This document shows, one piece after another, positions 17,407-25,691 of a stretch of 64,000 nt of DNA. Both the position numbers and the translations under genes were made by a program. Each line of letters starts with the position of its first letter. The first letter of the stretch is position 1. Source of the DNA: UBA9676 sp036522155 (GTDB lineage Bacteria; Actinomycetota; Actinomycetes; Streptosporangiales; Streptosporangiaceae); the NCBI GenBank assembly GCA_036522155.1, contig DATDGI010000158.1, positions 1-64,000 of the forward strand, written 5' to 3'. The notes under the pieces were generated by a model that searched no databases, was not told the origin of the DNA, and was given only the letters and a program-made list of their open reading frames with translations.

Positions 17407-18273
17407 GTGCCGGGGACGAGTGACAGGGCGGGCGTGCCTGCGCTGCCAGCGGCCACGCTCCCGGCCGGCGGGCGGCACCGCGCCGGGGGCCGCCACCGCA
17501 GCCACCGGCGGGCGGCGATCATCGCGGCCTGGGTGCTCGCCGGTGGCCTGGCCGTGACCGCGGCCGGTGCGGCCGGCCTGGCGCTGTCCCGTGGTGGCGG
17601 GACGCCAGCCAGGCCGGCCGTGGCCCGGGTCCCCGCCCCGGCTGGCCCGGCCGCCGCGATCCCGTGGCCGTCGGCGGGCCGGCCGGTGGCCCGGCCGGTC
17701 GCGCTGACCATCCCGGCCATCGGCGTTCGCACCCCGCTGGTCCGGCTGGGCCTCACCCCGGCCGGCGCGTTGCAGGTACCGGCCAGTCCAGCCGTCGCCG
17801 GCTGGTATGACCGCAGTCCCCGGCCCGGCGCGACCGGTTCGGCGATCATCGCTGGCCACATCGACAGCCTGTCCGGGCCGGGTGTGTTCTTCCGGCTATC
17901 CAGCCTGCGCCCGGGCGACCGGGTGTACGTCCGCCGGGCGGACGGCACGCTGGCCGAGTTCCGCGTCACCACTGTCCGCAGTTATCTCAAGGCGAGCTTT
18001 CCCACCGCCGCCGTCTACGGCCCGGCGCCCAGCCCCCAGCTCCGCCTGATCACCTGCGGCGGCGCCTTCGACCAGGCCCTGGGTTCGTACCTCAGCAACG
18101 TCGTCGTGTACGCGACCGCCATCAGCGGCAGCGCCGCCCGCCCCATCCGGCTGCGTGGGTCAGGCCGGCTCCGCACATCGCACCGGCGCCGCGGGTTGCG
18201 CGCACTCCGCGGATCGTGGCGGCTCCGCGCCGCACGCCGGCTCCGGTTCTCACCCCGGCTCCGCCTGATATAG
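17407..18273 (+). CDS. Class F sortase with altered active site and Arg-rich tail
   Basis: 288 residues with an N-terminal signal/anchor helix (about 37-61). The sortase core (LTIPAIGVRTPLVRLGL...GWYDRSPRPGATGSAIIAGHIDS...RLITCGGAFD) shows catalytic His151 and Cys217. Class F enzymes normally have an Arg soon after the Cys in a GRYRDNVVV-like strand; here the strand is GSYLSNVVVYA with Leu at 229, so activity is uncertain. Residues after about 240 form a tail with many arginines in RLR repeats, unlike the family, and might be read-through. GTG 17434 is an alternative start. Confidence 0.85.
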   Translation: MPGTSDRAGVPALPAATLPAGGRHRAGGRHRSHRRAAIIAAWVLAGGLAVTAAGAAGLALSRGGGTPARPAVARVPAPAGPAAAIPWPSAGRPVARPVALTIPAIGVRTPLVRLGLTPAGALQVPASPAVAGWYDRSPRPGATGSAIIAGHIDSLSGPGVFFRLSSLRPGDRVYVRRADGTLAEFRVTTVRSYLKASFPTAAVYGPAPSPQLRLITCGGAFDQALGSYLSNVVVYATAISGSAARPIRLRGSGRLRTSHRRRGLRALRGSWRLRAARRLRFSPRLRLI

Positions 18274-18406
18274 CCCGGCGCGCGGCTGCACATTCCCGGC
18301 AGACCCGGCACCGGTGAGCCCTTTCCCGTGCTATGTGAACTCCTGGCGGGTACGCCAGCGGGCACAGCCGGCCGCCAGCGCGGCCGGGAACGAGAGAGGT
18401 GGACGG

Positions 18407-18610
18407 GTGAAGAGCTTTTTCGGGCTGATCGCGGCCGGGCCGGCCTTCTTCGTCAGCGCCTGGGTGCTGATGATCTTCGCCGGGATCACCGGCAGCGACG
18501 TCGGCATCCGGCCGTTCGGCTACATCACGTCCATGGTCGTCACCATCGGGCTGTGGCTCACCCTGGCGCCCGCCATCGGCGCGATCGCCCGGGTCAGCAG
18601 GAAGAACTGA
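18407..18610 (+). CDS. Small two-helix membrane protein
   Basis: 67 residues from GTG 18407 with GAGAGG upstream. It has two hydrophobic helices (FFGLIAAGPAFFVSAWVLMIFAGI and YITSMVVTIGLWLTLAPAIGAIA) joined by a short GSDVGIRPFG loop and ends in RVSRKN. Composition and ribosome-binding site support a real gene. I do not recognise a function; conserved small proteins of this type are common in actinomycetes. Confidence 0.65.
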   Translation: MKSFFGLIAAGPAFFVSAWVLMIFAGITGSDVGIRPFGYITSMVVTIGLWLTLAPAIGAIARVSRKN

Positions 18611-18679
18611 CCGGGCCTCTCCCTCTGCCCGGTGCGGGCAGGTATGGCACGTTCTGCCGGTTGACACCCCAACAACCGC

Positions 18680-19036
18680 ACGCTCGCCCTGACCAGCCAG
18701 ACCCGTGGGCTGATCGGCGCGGCCGAACTGGCCGCGATGGCACCCGGCGCGTGGCTGGTCAATGTGGCCCGCGGCGGCCTGGTCGACACCGGTGCGCTGG
18801 TGGACGCGCTGCGGGCGGGCCGGATCGGCGGGGCGGCGCTGGACGTGACCGAGCCGGAGCCACTGCCGGCCGGGCATCCGCTGTGGGACCTGGGCAATTG
18901 CCTGATCACCCCCCACACCGCCGACACCGAGGAGATGACCCGGCCGATGCTGGCCGACCGGATCACCGATAATGTCCGGCGGCTGATCGCGGGGGAGAAG
19001 CTGGCCGGGCTGGTGGATCCCGATCTCGGCTACTGA
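18680..19036 (+). pseudogene. Remnant of a D-2-hydroxyacid dehydrogenase (C-terminal part)
   Basis: From about 18680 the frame reads [20 protein letters not shown]...[41 protein letters not shown]...[11 protein letters not shown], the C-terminal catalytic/NAD region of D-2-hydroxyacid dehydrogenases including the ARGGLVD, EPEPLP and PHTA segments. An in-frame stop lies just upstream (18662-18664), and the N-terminal domain and GxGxxG dinucleotide fold (about 200 residues) are absent. An ATG at 18737 exists, but a protein of 99 residues could not fold as the enzyme. Best read as a deletion remnant. Confidence 0.8.
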
Positions 19037-19172
19037 CCGGCGGTGTGGGTCGGCTCACTGCGCGCGGCCGGGATCCCGGCGTAGCTTGCTGATGTGTTAC
19101 CTACCGGGCCGCGCCGGCTGGCCGCGCCTCGCCGCTGGCCGGCCACGCCCCGCCCGAACGGAGGATGAGCAG

Positions 19173-19589
19173 ATGGCAGACGGTGTCCGGCTCGCCTCGG
19201 CGATTATGTTCGTCCAGGACCTGGACCGGTCGGTGCAGTTCTACACCGAACTGCTCGCCCTGGAGGTCACCGACCGCAGTTCCACTGCTGCCCTGCTGAG
19301 CAGCCCGGCCGGATCACATCTGATCTTGCGCGCCATGGGCGGGCACGGCGGGCACGCGCTGGGCAACGTGGGCATCCAGTATGTCGTCTGGACCGCGGCC
19401 TCCAGAGACGATCTCGGCCGGTGCGAGCGGGTGCTGAAGAAGCACGGGGCCCACCGGGATACCCGCACCACCGGGCACACGACCGCGGTCGAGGGCCTTG
19501 ACCCTGACAACATCGTGGTCCTCATCGCCTACCCGGGCCCGGACGAGATCCCGATGCGCGAACTCCCGGTGCGTGTCTACGGGTGGTAA
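19173..19589 (+). CDS. VOC (glyoxalase/dioxygenase-fold) protein
   Basis: 138 residues from ATG 19173, with GGAGG eight bases upstream. It opens RLASAIMFVQDLDRSVQFYTELLALEV, the beta-alpha-beta start of VOC domains, and continues with a LILRAMGGHGG strand and a second module ending GLDPDNIVVLIAYPG. VOC proteins include glyoxalase I, ring-cleaving dioxygenases and drug-sequestering resistance proteins; the metal ligands cannot be assigned with confidence, so a specific role is open. Confidence 0.85.
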   Translation: MADGVRLASAIMFVQDLDRSVQFYTELLALEVTDRSSTAALLSSPAGSHLILRAMGGHGGHALGNVGIQYVVWTAASRDDLGRCERVLKKHGAHRDTRTTGHTTAVEGLDPDNIVVLIAYPGPDEIPMRELPVRVYGW

Positions 19590-19607
19590 CCCGGCGTGCG
19601 GCCAGGG

Positions 19608-20429
19608 CTAAGGCTTGCGGGCGACGCCGCAGAATTCGTCGACCTCGACGGGCAGGCCCACCTGTGGGAGATCGTCGGGGCGCCAGCGGGAGCATGACAC
19701 GACCCCCGGTTCCACCAGTTCCAGCCCGTCGAAGAAGCCCGCGATCTGCTCCGGGGTGCGCAGCGTCATCGACGGCGTGCCGACCTTGTTCCAGTGCGCG
19801 ACCGCCTCTTCCATGGCCGCACCGGAGATGGCGCTGGTCGAATGGTTGATGGTGAGGAAGCTGCCCGGGGCCAGCGCCGCCACCAGCCGGCGGACGATCG
19901 AGCGCGCCTCGTCGGTGTCGGGGATGTGGTGCAGCACACCCAGCAGCATGAGCCCGACCGGCTGGGTGAAGTCGAGGGTCCGCTCCGCCTCGCGGAGGAC
20001 ATGCTCTGGGTCGCGCAGATCGCCGTCGATGTAGTCACAGGCGCCCTCCGGGCTGCTGGTGAGCAGCGCCCGGGCGTGTGCCAGGACCAGCGGGTCGTTG
20101 TCGGCGTAGACGATCCGCGCTTCCGGTGCCACCCGCTGGGCCACCTCGTGCGTGTTGTCCGCCGTTGGCAGCCCGGTGCCGATGTCGAGGAACTGCCGGA
20201 TGCCCATCTCGCCGGCCAGGAAGCGGATGGCCCGGCCGAGGAAGGCCCGGTCCGCCCGGGCCTGGGTGACGATGATGGGCAGCATCGCGGCGACCTTGTC
20301 GCCGGCGATCCGGTCGGCCTCGTAGTTGTCCTTGCCGCCCAGCCAGTAATTCCAGATCCTGGCCGAATGCGACACCGTGGTGTCGAACGCCGGATCCAGA
20401 TGTGCCTGGGCAGGCGTGTGGTCCGCCAC
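19608..20429 (-). CDS. SAM-dependent methyltransferase, DUF574 family
   Basis: 273 residues. The N-terminal DPAFDTTVSHSARIWNYWLGGKDNYEADR is the signature of the DUF574/Methyltransf_19 family, abundant in actinomycetes. The SAM-binding loop is FLDIGTGLPTADNTHE, followed by ARIVYADNDPLVLAHARALL and VGLMLLGVLHHIPD. Members are often found beside regulators in conserved signalling operons, and their targets are unknown. The likely start is GTG 20429 after GGGAG. It converges on the VOC gene. Confidence 0.92.
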   Translation of the reverse strand: MADHTPAQAHLDPAFDTTVSHSARIWNYWLGGKDNYEADRIAGDKVAAMLPIIVTQARADRAFLGRAIRFLAGEMGIRQFLDIGTGLPTADNTHEVAQRVAPEARIVYADNDPLVLAHARALLTSSPEGACDYIDGDLRDPEHVLREAERTLDFTQPVGLMLLGVLHHIPDTDEARSIVRRLVAALAPGSFLTINHSTSAISGAAMEEAVAHWNKVGTPSMTLRTPEQIAGFFDGLELVEPGVVSCSRWRPDDLPQVGLPVEVDEFCGVARKP

Positions 20430-20570
20430 AGGAGACCATCTCCCATCATCTGTGAATGGCTTGCCGCGCGACCCCGTAGCGCTGCTGGTGCCAATGAGAC
20501 CATACTGCCCGGATCTCGGCGAAATGACAGACCGAAGGGTGACCCTGGGCGCCGCCCGGCCACCGTGCGG

Positions 20571-21242
20571 TTAGGCCGGCTGCCAGATGACCGTGCGCTT
20601 GATGTCGGCATCCTCCAGCGCGCTCAGGCCGGGCACGTCGTAGGCGGCCAGTGGGACCAGGCGGTCCCGGGGCAGGTAGGCCCGGCCGAGGTCACCGATC
20701 AGCACGGCGGCACCGCGGGCCCGGGCCCGGTCCAGGAACCGCATCACCCGGTCGGCCAGTTCGCGCTGGTAGAAGGCGTCACCGACCAGCACCACGCCGG
20801 GTCCGGCGGGCAGTGACGCGTCGTCCAGAACGTCGGCGCAGGTAGCGGTAACCGTCTCGCCGTTGGCCGCGGCGTTGGCGGCGATGGCCGCGGCGGCGAG
20901 TGGGTCGGTGTCGTAGGCGGTCACCGACGCTGCTCCGGCCCGGGCGGCGGCAATGGCTACCAGCCCGGAACCGGAGCCGATGTCGATCGCGTGCTGGCCG
21001 CTGACGGCCGCCGGGTGGTCGAGCAGGTAGCGCGCCAGCGCCTGGCCACCGGCCCAGGCGAAGGCCCAGAAGGGCGGGGCGAGACCGGTCCGGCCGGCGG
21101 CCAGTTCGGTGTGCTCCCACAGGCTGATCGGCTCGCTGGCCTGGTGCAGCAGGATCTCCGGCACCAGCGGCACGCGCGCCAGCCGGGTGGCCGTCCGGAT
21201 CAGCGGCGGCGCGGGGGATTCCGGCCGCGTGCGGCGGGCCAT
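20571..21242 (-). CDS. Class I SAM-dependent methyltransferase (Nnt1/ETFKMT-like)
   Basis: 223 residues; GGGAGG lies just before ATG 21242. The core reads PFWAFAWAGGQALARYLLDHP, AIDIGSGSGLVAIAAARAGAASVTAYDTDPLAAAAIAANAAAN and VVLVGDAFYQRELADRV. This arrangement is that of the Nnt1/ETF-beta lysine methyltransferase branch of seven-strand methyltransferases, which methylate protein lysines or small amines. Which substrate is used here cannot be told. It is a lone gene on the minus strand. Confidence 0.85.
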   Translation of the reverse strand: MARRTRPESPAPPLIRTATRLARVPLVPEILLHQASEPISLWEHTELAAGRTGLAPPFWAFAWAGGQALARYLLDHPAAVSGQHAIDIGSGSGLVAIAAARAGAASVTAYDTDPLAAAAIAANAAANGETVTATCADVLDDASLPAGPGVVLVGDAFYQRELADRVMRFLDRARARGAAVLIGDLGRAYLPRDRLVPLAAYDVPGLSALEDADIKRTVIWQPA

Positions 21243-21436
21243 GGGGTCCTCCCGGCGGCTTGACGGCCAGCGACGCCAATGAGCCTACTCAGGCGGGAGC
21301 CGGCCCTCCCCCCGGCCGATTCACGTCCCGCAATCACCCGCTTCGTTGCATACTGAGCCGACGGGGGAACGGCGGTGGCCTTTTGGCCGATTGGTCGCTC
21401 CCGGGCCATACCTGGATAAAGCACCTGGAGGCATAA

Positions 21437-22141
21437 ATGCTGATCGCCATTCTCAACCAGTCAACCCTGGTGTCCAATGCGGACGCCGCGACAATGACCC
21501 AGGCGGTCGCCACCCAGGTCCAGCTGGATGCCGCTCCGCTGTGGGACAGGACACCCGCGGCCGTGGTGTTCTACACCGACCCGGGTGCCGTCCCGGCCAC
21601 CGCCCACGGGATCGCGATCGTGGACACCATCCAGAACCAGCCGCAGGGCGTGCTCGGCTTCCACACCGAGGACCAGGGCGGGAAGCTCTGGGGCGTGGTC
21701 GCGGCCAAGCCCGAGCTTGACAACGGCGGCCAGGTGACGACCGGCAACTGGAGCGTGTCGAGCGTGCTGTCGCACGAGGTGCTGGAGATGTTCGTCGACC
21801 CCAACTGCAATTTGTGGGCCAACGACGGCAAGGGGTCGGCCTACAGCTTCGAGGTGTGTGACCCGGTCGAGGCGCCCAGCTACACGGTCAGCGGCGTGTC
21901 GGTGTCGAACTTCGTCACCCCGTCGTGGTTCGACCCGCTGGCCCCGGCCACCGCCCAGTTCGACAAGCTGGGCCTGCTCACCGCGCCGTTCAGCATCCTC
22001 AAGGGTGGCTATGTGGTGTATGAGTCCGCCGGCCAGCAGCAGCAGAAATTCGGCGACGAATTCCCCGAATGGCGCAAGGAGATGAAGTCCGGGCCGATGG
22101 CGCGCACGCGGCGCCGGCTGGCGCAGGCGGCCTCGTTCTGA
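21437..22141 (+). CDS. Conserved protein with a metallopeptidase-like SHEVLEM motif (function unknown)
   Basis: 234 residues from ATG 21437 with a good GGAGG site. The middle holds WSVSSVLSHEVLEMFVDPNCNLW, where HExxE-type spacing near an Asp-Pro recalls a metal site, and then SAYSFEVCDPVEAPSYTVSGVSVSNFVTPSWFDP. The N-terminus (MLIAILNQSTLVSNADAATMTQAVATQVQLDAAPLW) has no signal peptide. The pattern looks like a conserved domain I cannot name; zinc binding is a guess from the motif only. The tail is basic. Confidence 0.6.
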   Translation: MLIAILNQSTLVSNADAATMTQAVATQVQLDAAPLWDRTPAAVVFYTDPGAVPATAHGIAIVDTIQNQPQGVLGFHTEDQGGKLWGVVAAKPELDNGGQVTTGNWSVSSVLSHEVLEMFVDPNCNLWANDGKGSAYSFEVCDPVEAPSYTVSGVSVSNFVTPSWFDPLAPATAQFDKLGLLTAPFSILKGGYVVYESAGQQQQKFGDEFPEWRKEMKSGPMARTRRRLAQAASF

Positions 22142-22266
22142 ACCGCCCGCCTTTTTGATCATCCGGCCGGCTGTTCGGCCTTGCCGTCCGCCCGTTCTAG
22201 CGGAATAGTGGATGCCGCCTGCCTCACGGCACCCGGCAACCGTGTGATCTTCGTGAGGAACTGCAG

Positions 22267-22665
22267 ATGTGCAACCAGAACGAGTGGATCGTGCGCGAGG
22301 CCTTCCTGGCCTACGACCGTGGGGACCTCGCGCGGATGATGGACTTTGTGGATCCCGAGCTGGACTGGACCTATCTCGATCCGGACCTGCCTGACCCGCG
22401 CCCGCAGACCTGCCACGGCCGCGGCGAACTGGAAAAGGCGCTGCGGCGGCAGGCCGAACTGGGGCTGCGCGCCCAGCTCGAAGAGGTCATCGCGGCCGGT
22501 GACCAGGTGATGCTGGTGATGCGGACCCCGGGGGTGGACAAGTACCGGCAGCGGCAGGCGGACGACCGGACCTACGATGTGATCACAATGCGGGACGGGC
22601 TGATCGCCGGGCTGCACGCCTGCCGTGACCGCAGCGAGGCACGCTCGCTCGCGGGCATCAGCTGA
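22267..22665 (+). CDS. NTF2-like (SnoaL-type) protein
   Basis: 132 residues starting NEWIVREAFLAYDRGDLARMMDFVDPELDWTYLDP, the classic opening of SnoaL/NTF2-like cone folds, and ending with VITMRDGLIAGLHACRDRSEA. Such proteins act as small isomerases, hydrolases or ligand-binding subunits. No neighbour fixes the role. AGGAACTGCAG before ATG 22267 gives a modest ribosome-binding site. Confidence 0.8.
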   Translation: MCNQNEWIVREAFLAYDRGDLARMMDFVDPELDWTYLDPDLPDPRPQTCHGRGELEKALRRQAELGLRAQLEEVIAAGDQVMLVMRTPGVDKYRQRQADDRTYDVITMRDGLIAGLHACRDRSEARSLAGIS

Positions 22666-22706
22666 ATCCAGGCCGAAAGCCCGGCGCCGGGCGGATCGCG
22701 CCGCTC

Positions 22707-22719
22707 TACAATCGCCCGG
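22707..22719 (+). promoter_or_regulatory. Leaderless-type -10 for the methyltransferase at 22719
   Basis: TACAAT at 22707-22712 lies six bases before the GTG start at 22719, and no ribosome-binding site is seen. The spacing puts the transcription start at the start codon. Confidence 0.5.
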
Positions 22720-23513
22720 TGGAGCAGTACGTGATCAGGGGCGGCAAGGAGGGCTACGAGCGTCTCCTGCTGCTGTCGCACGAGCGCTGGCCCGGCACCG
22801 CGGCCCTGTTCGGGCGGGCTGGCCTGTCCCCGGGGATGCGGTGCGTCGATCTGGGCTGTGGTGGCGGCGAGGTCACGCTGGAGATGGCCAGGCTCGTCGG
22901 GCCGGGGGGATCGGCCGTCGGCGTCGACATGGACGCGGTCAAGCTCGACCTGGGGTGCCAGGCGGCCGCGGCCCGTGGGCTGCGTAACGTGGAGTTCCGG
23001 CAGCTCAACGTCAACGACTGGGATGAGCCCGGCGGATACGACGCCGTCTTCTGCCGGTTCCTGCTCCAGCACCTGAGCCAGCCGGTCGGCCTGCTGCGCC
23101 GGATGTGGGCGGGTGTCCGCCCGGGCGGGGTGCTCATGGCCGAGGACGCCGACTTCGACGGCTGGTGCTGCCATCCACCCAACGCCGGGTTCGACTTCTT
23201 CGTGCGCAGCTACCGCGAGGTGGCCCGGCGGCGGGGCGGGGATCACGCGGCCGGGCGCAAGCTGTACGCCTACTTCCTGGCCCTGGGTATTCCGGATCCT
23301 GAGGTGAGCCTGGCCCAGCCGGTATATCTGCGCGGGGAGGGGAAGACGCTGGCCTGGTCGACGCTGGATGCGACCAGGGAAGCGATCGTGGCGGAGGGGG
23401 TTGCGTCTTCCGATGAGGTGACGGACGCGCTCGCCAGCCTGGCGGAGTTCACCGCCGATCCGGAGACGCTCATCGGCGGTCCCCGCATCTTCCAGCTCTG
23501 GTCGCGAAGGTAG
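22719..23513 (+). CDS. Class I SAM-dependent methyltransferase
   Basis: 264 residues. The SAM motif RCVDLGCGGGEVTLEMARLV is followed by AVGVDMDAVKLDLG, the acidic strand VEFRQLNVNDW, and YDAVFCRFLLQHLSQPVGLLRRMWAGVRPGG (motif III/IV). It is of the UbiE/small-molecule type, often O- or C-methyltransferases. It starts at GTG 22719 and is probably translated from a leaderless message. Confidence 0.9.
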   Translation: MEQYVIRGGKEGYERLLLLSHERWPGTAALFGRAGLSPGMRCVDLGCGGGEVTLEMARLVGPGGSAVGVDMDAVKLDLGCQAAAARGLRNVEFRQLNVNDWDEPGGYDAVFCRFLLQHLSQPVGLLRRMWAGVRPGGVLMAEDADFDGWCCHPPNAGFDFFVRSYREVARRRGGDHAAGRKLYAYFLALGIPDPEVSLAQPVYLRGEGKTLAWSTLDATREAIVAEGVASSDEVTDALASLAEFTADPETLIGGPRIFQLWSRR

Positions 23514-23556
23514 GCGCGGGGCCGGGACTGAGCGCAGGCTCGGGCCAGGATCATGA

Positions 23557-24345
23557 CTAATAGCGCTGCCACTGCACAGCGAAATCCGTCCCGTCTGAGG
23601 CAGGATCCCAGGTCACATCTTTCGCCAGCGGGAACAGGGTGTTGGTGTAAATCGTGTACTGGGTGAGATTCGCGCCGAGGTCCAGTGCCGTCTGCGGGCC
23701 ATTTTGCACCCAGTAACAGTTCTTGAAGACGACATTCTTCGTGAACTGCGGCCACGTCGCATTGCCCGGATCCTCCACGATCCATTCACCGGTCTGCGGG
23801 ACAGCGCTGGAGCTTTGGTTGATCATGATCTTGGTGTAGTGCCAGTGCTTCGTGTTGTCGAATATCCTGAGGACGAAGTAACCGGCGCCCTGATCAGTAA
23901 CGTCCGCGCGCATGGAGTCATTGACCGAGACGGGGTATTTACCGTTCGCGGTGATATGAACGGGAGGCTTTGGCGGGAACTCGTACCAGGCCCAGTAGGT
24001 GGCCTTCCCGTTGATGCACTGGCTGTCCGTCCCAGTCTGCTCAAGATTGTTGCCAGATTTTGCACCTCCGAGGCCAGGCCAAACCGAGACCTGCCCAGAG
24101 ATCGGCTTACCGTTCCTGCTGCAGTTGACCGAGGGTACAGTCCAGGTACCGCTAACACTGAGCGGTGTATCCGAGGGGTTCGTAAAGTCGAGGCCGTAGC
24201 CCGCCCAGACCTGATTAGGATGATCCGTGATATCAACCCGTGCGAGGGCTGCGGTTGGCAGCCACATGGCTCCACAGGTTATGAGGGCTACGCTCATCGC
24301 CGAAGATCCGAGCAGCCGCCCGAGCCATTTTCGTGCCACGCCCAC
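23557..24345 (-). CDS. Secreted G1-family (glutamic) endopeptidase-like protein
   Basis: 262 residues. An N-terminal signal peptide ends near ALA-RVD. The mature part follows the eqolisin plan: NQVWAGYGLDF, VSGTWTVPSVNC, VSVWPGLGG, NLEQTGTDSQC, YWAWYEFPPKPP, then TGEWIVEDPG. The glutamine of EQTGT and the glutamate of EWIVEDP sit where the catalytic Gln/Glu pair of scytalidoglutamic peptidase occurs. Acid-active proteolysis outside the cell is expected. Local GC is visibly lower than the flanks, suggesting acquisition by transfer. GTG start at 24345 with AAGGGG upstream; GTG 24339 is possible. Confidence 0.82.
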   Translation of the reverse strand: MGVARKWLGRLLGSSAMSVALITCGAMWLPTAALARVDITDHPNQVWAGYGLDFTNPSDTPLSVSGTWTVPSVNCSRNGKPISGQVSVWPGLGGAKSGNNLEQTGTDSQCINGKATYWAWYEFPPKPPVHITANGKYPVSVNDSMRADVTDQGAGYFVLRIFDNTKHWHYTKIMINQSSSAVPQTGEWIVEDPGNATWPQFTKNVVFKNCYWVQNGPQTALDLGANLTQYTIYTNTLFPLAKDVTWDPASDGTDFAVQWQRY

Positions 24346-24529
24346 CCCTTAGCCATCGCTTCACAGGTTCAGTCATGAGACTGAGCGAAGCGCCCTTATT
24401 CCGCAGTCGCGCCGTGACCCTTATACCGAGAAGCGGGGCTTGCCGGGATCTTCGTTAGCTCTATGACGCCTCAGTTCAGCCGGAGGATGACAAGACCCGG
24501 CCCCTTGCTGGTCTGGGACGGCTGGGCGG

Positions 24530-25630
24530 TCAGCGGTTGGCGGCCCGGGCGGCGACGGGCCAGCGGTCGATGACGTGCCCCGAGTCGGCGACCATGAGTT
24601 CGGGGACGAGGTTGACGGCGGTGCAGACATGGTTGGGTACCACGGCGACCACGTCCCCTAGCGACGGGGAGCTCCCGTCAATGGAGACCACGGCGTGGTG
24701 CTCCCACAGTCCGGTGATCCGGGCGTCGGGCCAGTCGGCGAGCCGTCCGTAGCCGCTGGCCCAGGCCGGCCGGTCTGGGCCGAGCACCTTGGACCCAGCG
24801 TCGAGAACGATCCGTCCCGGTGCTGGGCGGCTGACCACGGTGGCGGCCACCATCAGCGCCACCTCGTCCATCGAGACGGTCCCCAGCTCGACCTGCTGGG
24901 CGTCGTTGAGCGCATAAACGCCGGGCCGCAGCTCGGTGAGCGCACCGGTCCGGGCCAGGCGGGCGCTCGGCGTCGAGCCGCCGCTTCGCTCCACGTCCCT
25001 GAACCCGGCGGCGGCCAGCCCGGCGGCGGCCTGGTCCAGGGCGGTGGCCTCATCGGCGGCGGCAGCCGCCGCGGCGCCCGGCGCGTAGCTGTGGCCGGGG
25101 AAGGTGAACACCCCGCTGACCTCCAGGCCGGCCTGCTGTGCCGCTTGGGCAACGCCGGCGGCGCCGGCCGGCTGCACACCACTGCGGCTCAGGCCGCAGT
25201 CGACTTCGACCATGACCCGCACCCTCCCGGCCAGTGGGGCCAGCCGCTCGGCCGCCGCGACGGAATCGGTCCCGACGGTGACCTGGACCCGCTCGGCTAG
25301 CTCACCCAGCCGCGTGACCAAGTCCCCTGCCGGCCACAGCGGGTAGGCGATGAAGATGTCCTGTACCTCAGGCCCGGCCTGAACCGCTCCGCTGCGGCCG
25401 GCCAGGCTCTCAGCCTCACCGACGGTGGCCACACTCAGGCCCCGGGCACCCAGAGCCATCTGCCGGCGCGCGATCTGCGGGCACTTGTGCGTCTTGGCAT
25501 GCGGTCGCAGCGCCACCCCGGCACCGGCCGCAAACGCCGACATGCCCGACAGGTTGCTTTCCAGCCGGTCCGCCAGCACCAGCGTCGCCGGAGTGGCCAG
25601 GCCGCCCGGCAGAAGACCGCCGATCCCCAT
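24530..25630 (-). CDS. D-threonine aldolase / D-serine dehydratase-like PLP enzyme
   Basis: 366 residues from ATG 25630 (G-rich site upstream; ATG 25669 would add 13). It is a fold-type III PLP enzyme: LRPHAKTHKCPQIARRQ near residue 41 carries the PLP lysine, VDCGLSRSGVQP and VFTFPGHSYA shape the barrel, and PNHVCTAVNL holds the His-x-Cys metal site of this family. It would cleave D-threonine-type beta-hydroxy amino acids or dehydrate D-serine. Overall length fits the family. It is followed on the same strand by the cryptic region at 24.35-24.53 kb and has no obvious partner. Confidence 0.88.
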   Translation of the reverse strand: MGIGGLLPGGLATPATLVLADRLESNLSGMSAFAAGAGVALRPHAKTHKCPQIARRQMALGARGLSVATVGEAESLAGRSGAVQAGPEVQDIFIAYPLWPAGDLVTRLGELAERVQVTVGTDSVAAAERLAPLAGRVRVMVEVDCGLSRSGVQPAGAAGVAQAAQQAGLEVSGVFTFPGHSYAPGAAAAAAADEATALDQAAAGLAAAGFRDVERSGGSTPSARLARTGALTELRPGVYALNDAQQVELGTVSMDEVALMVAATVVSRPAPGRIVLDAGSKVLGPDRPAWASGYGRLADWPDARITGLWEHHAVVSIDGSSPSLGDVVAVVPNHVCTAVNLVPELMVADSGHVIDRWPVAARAANR

Positions 25631-25691
25631 CCCCCCATCATCACCCGCAGGCCTGACTAGGCCGCGCAATTCAGGATCGTGCGTTGTGCTC

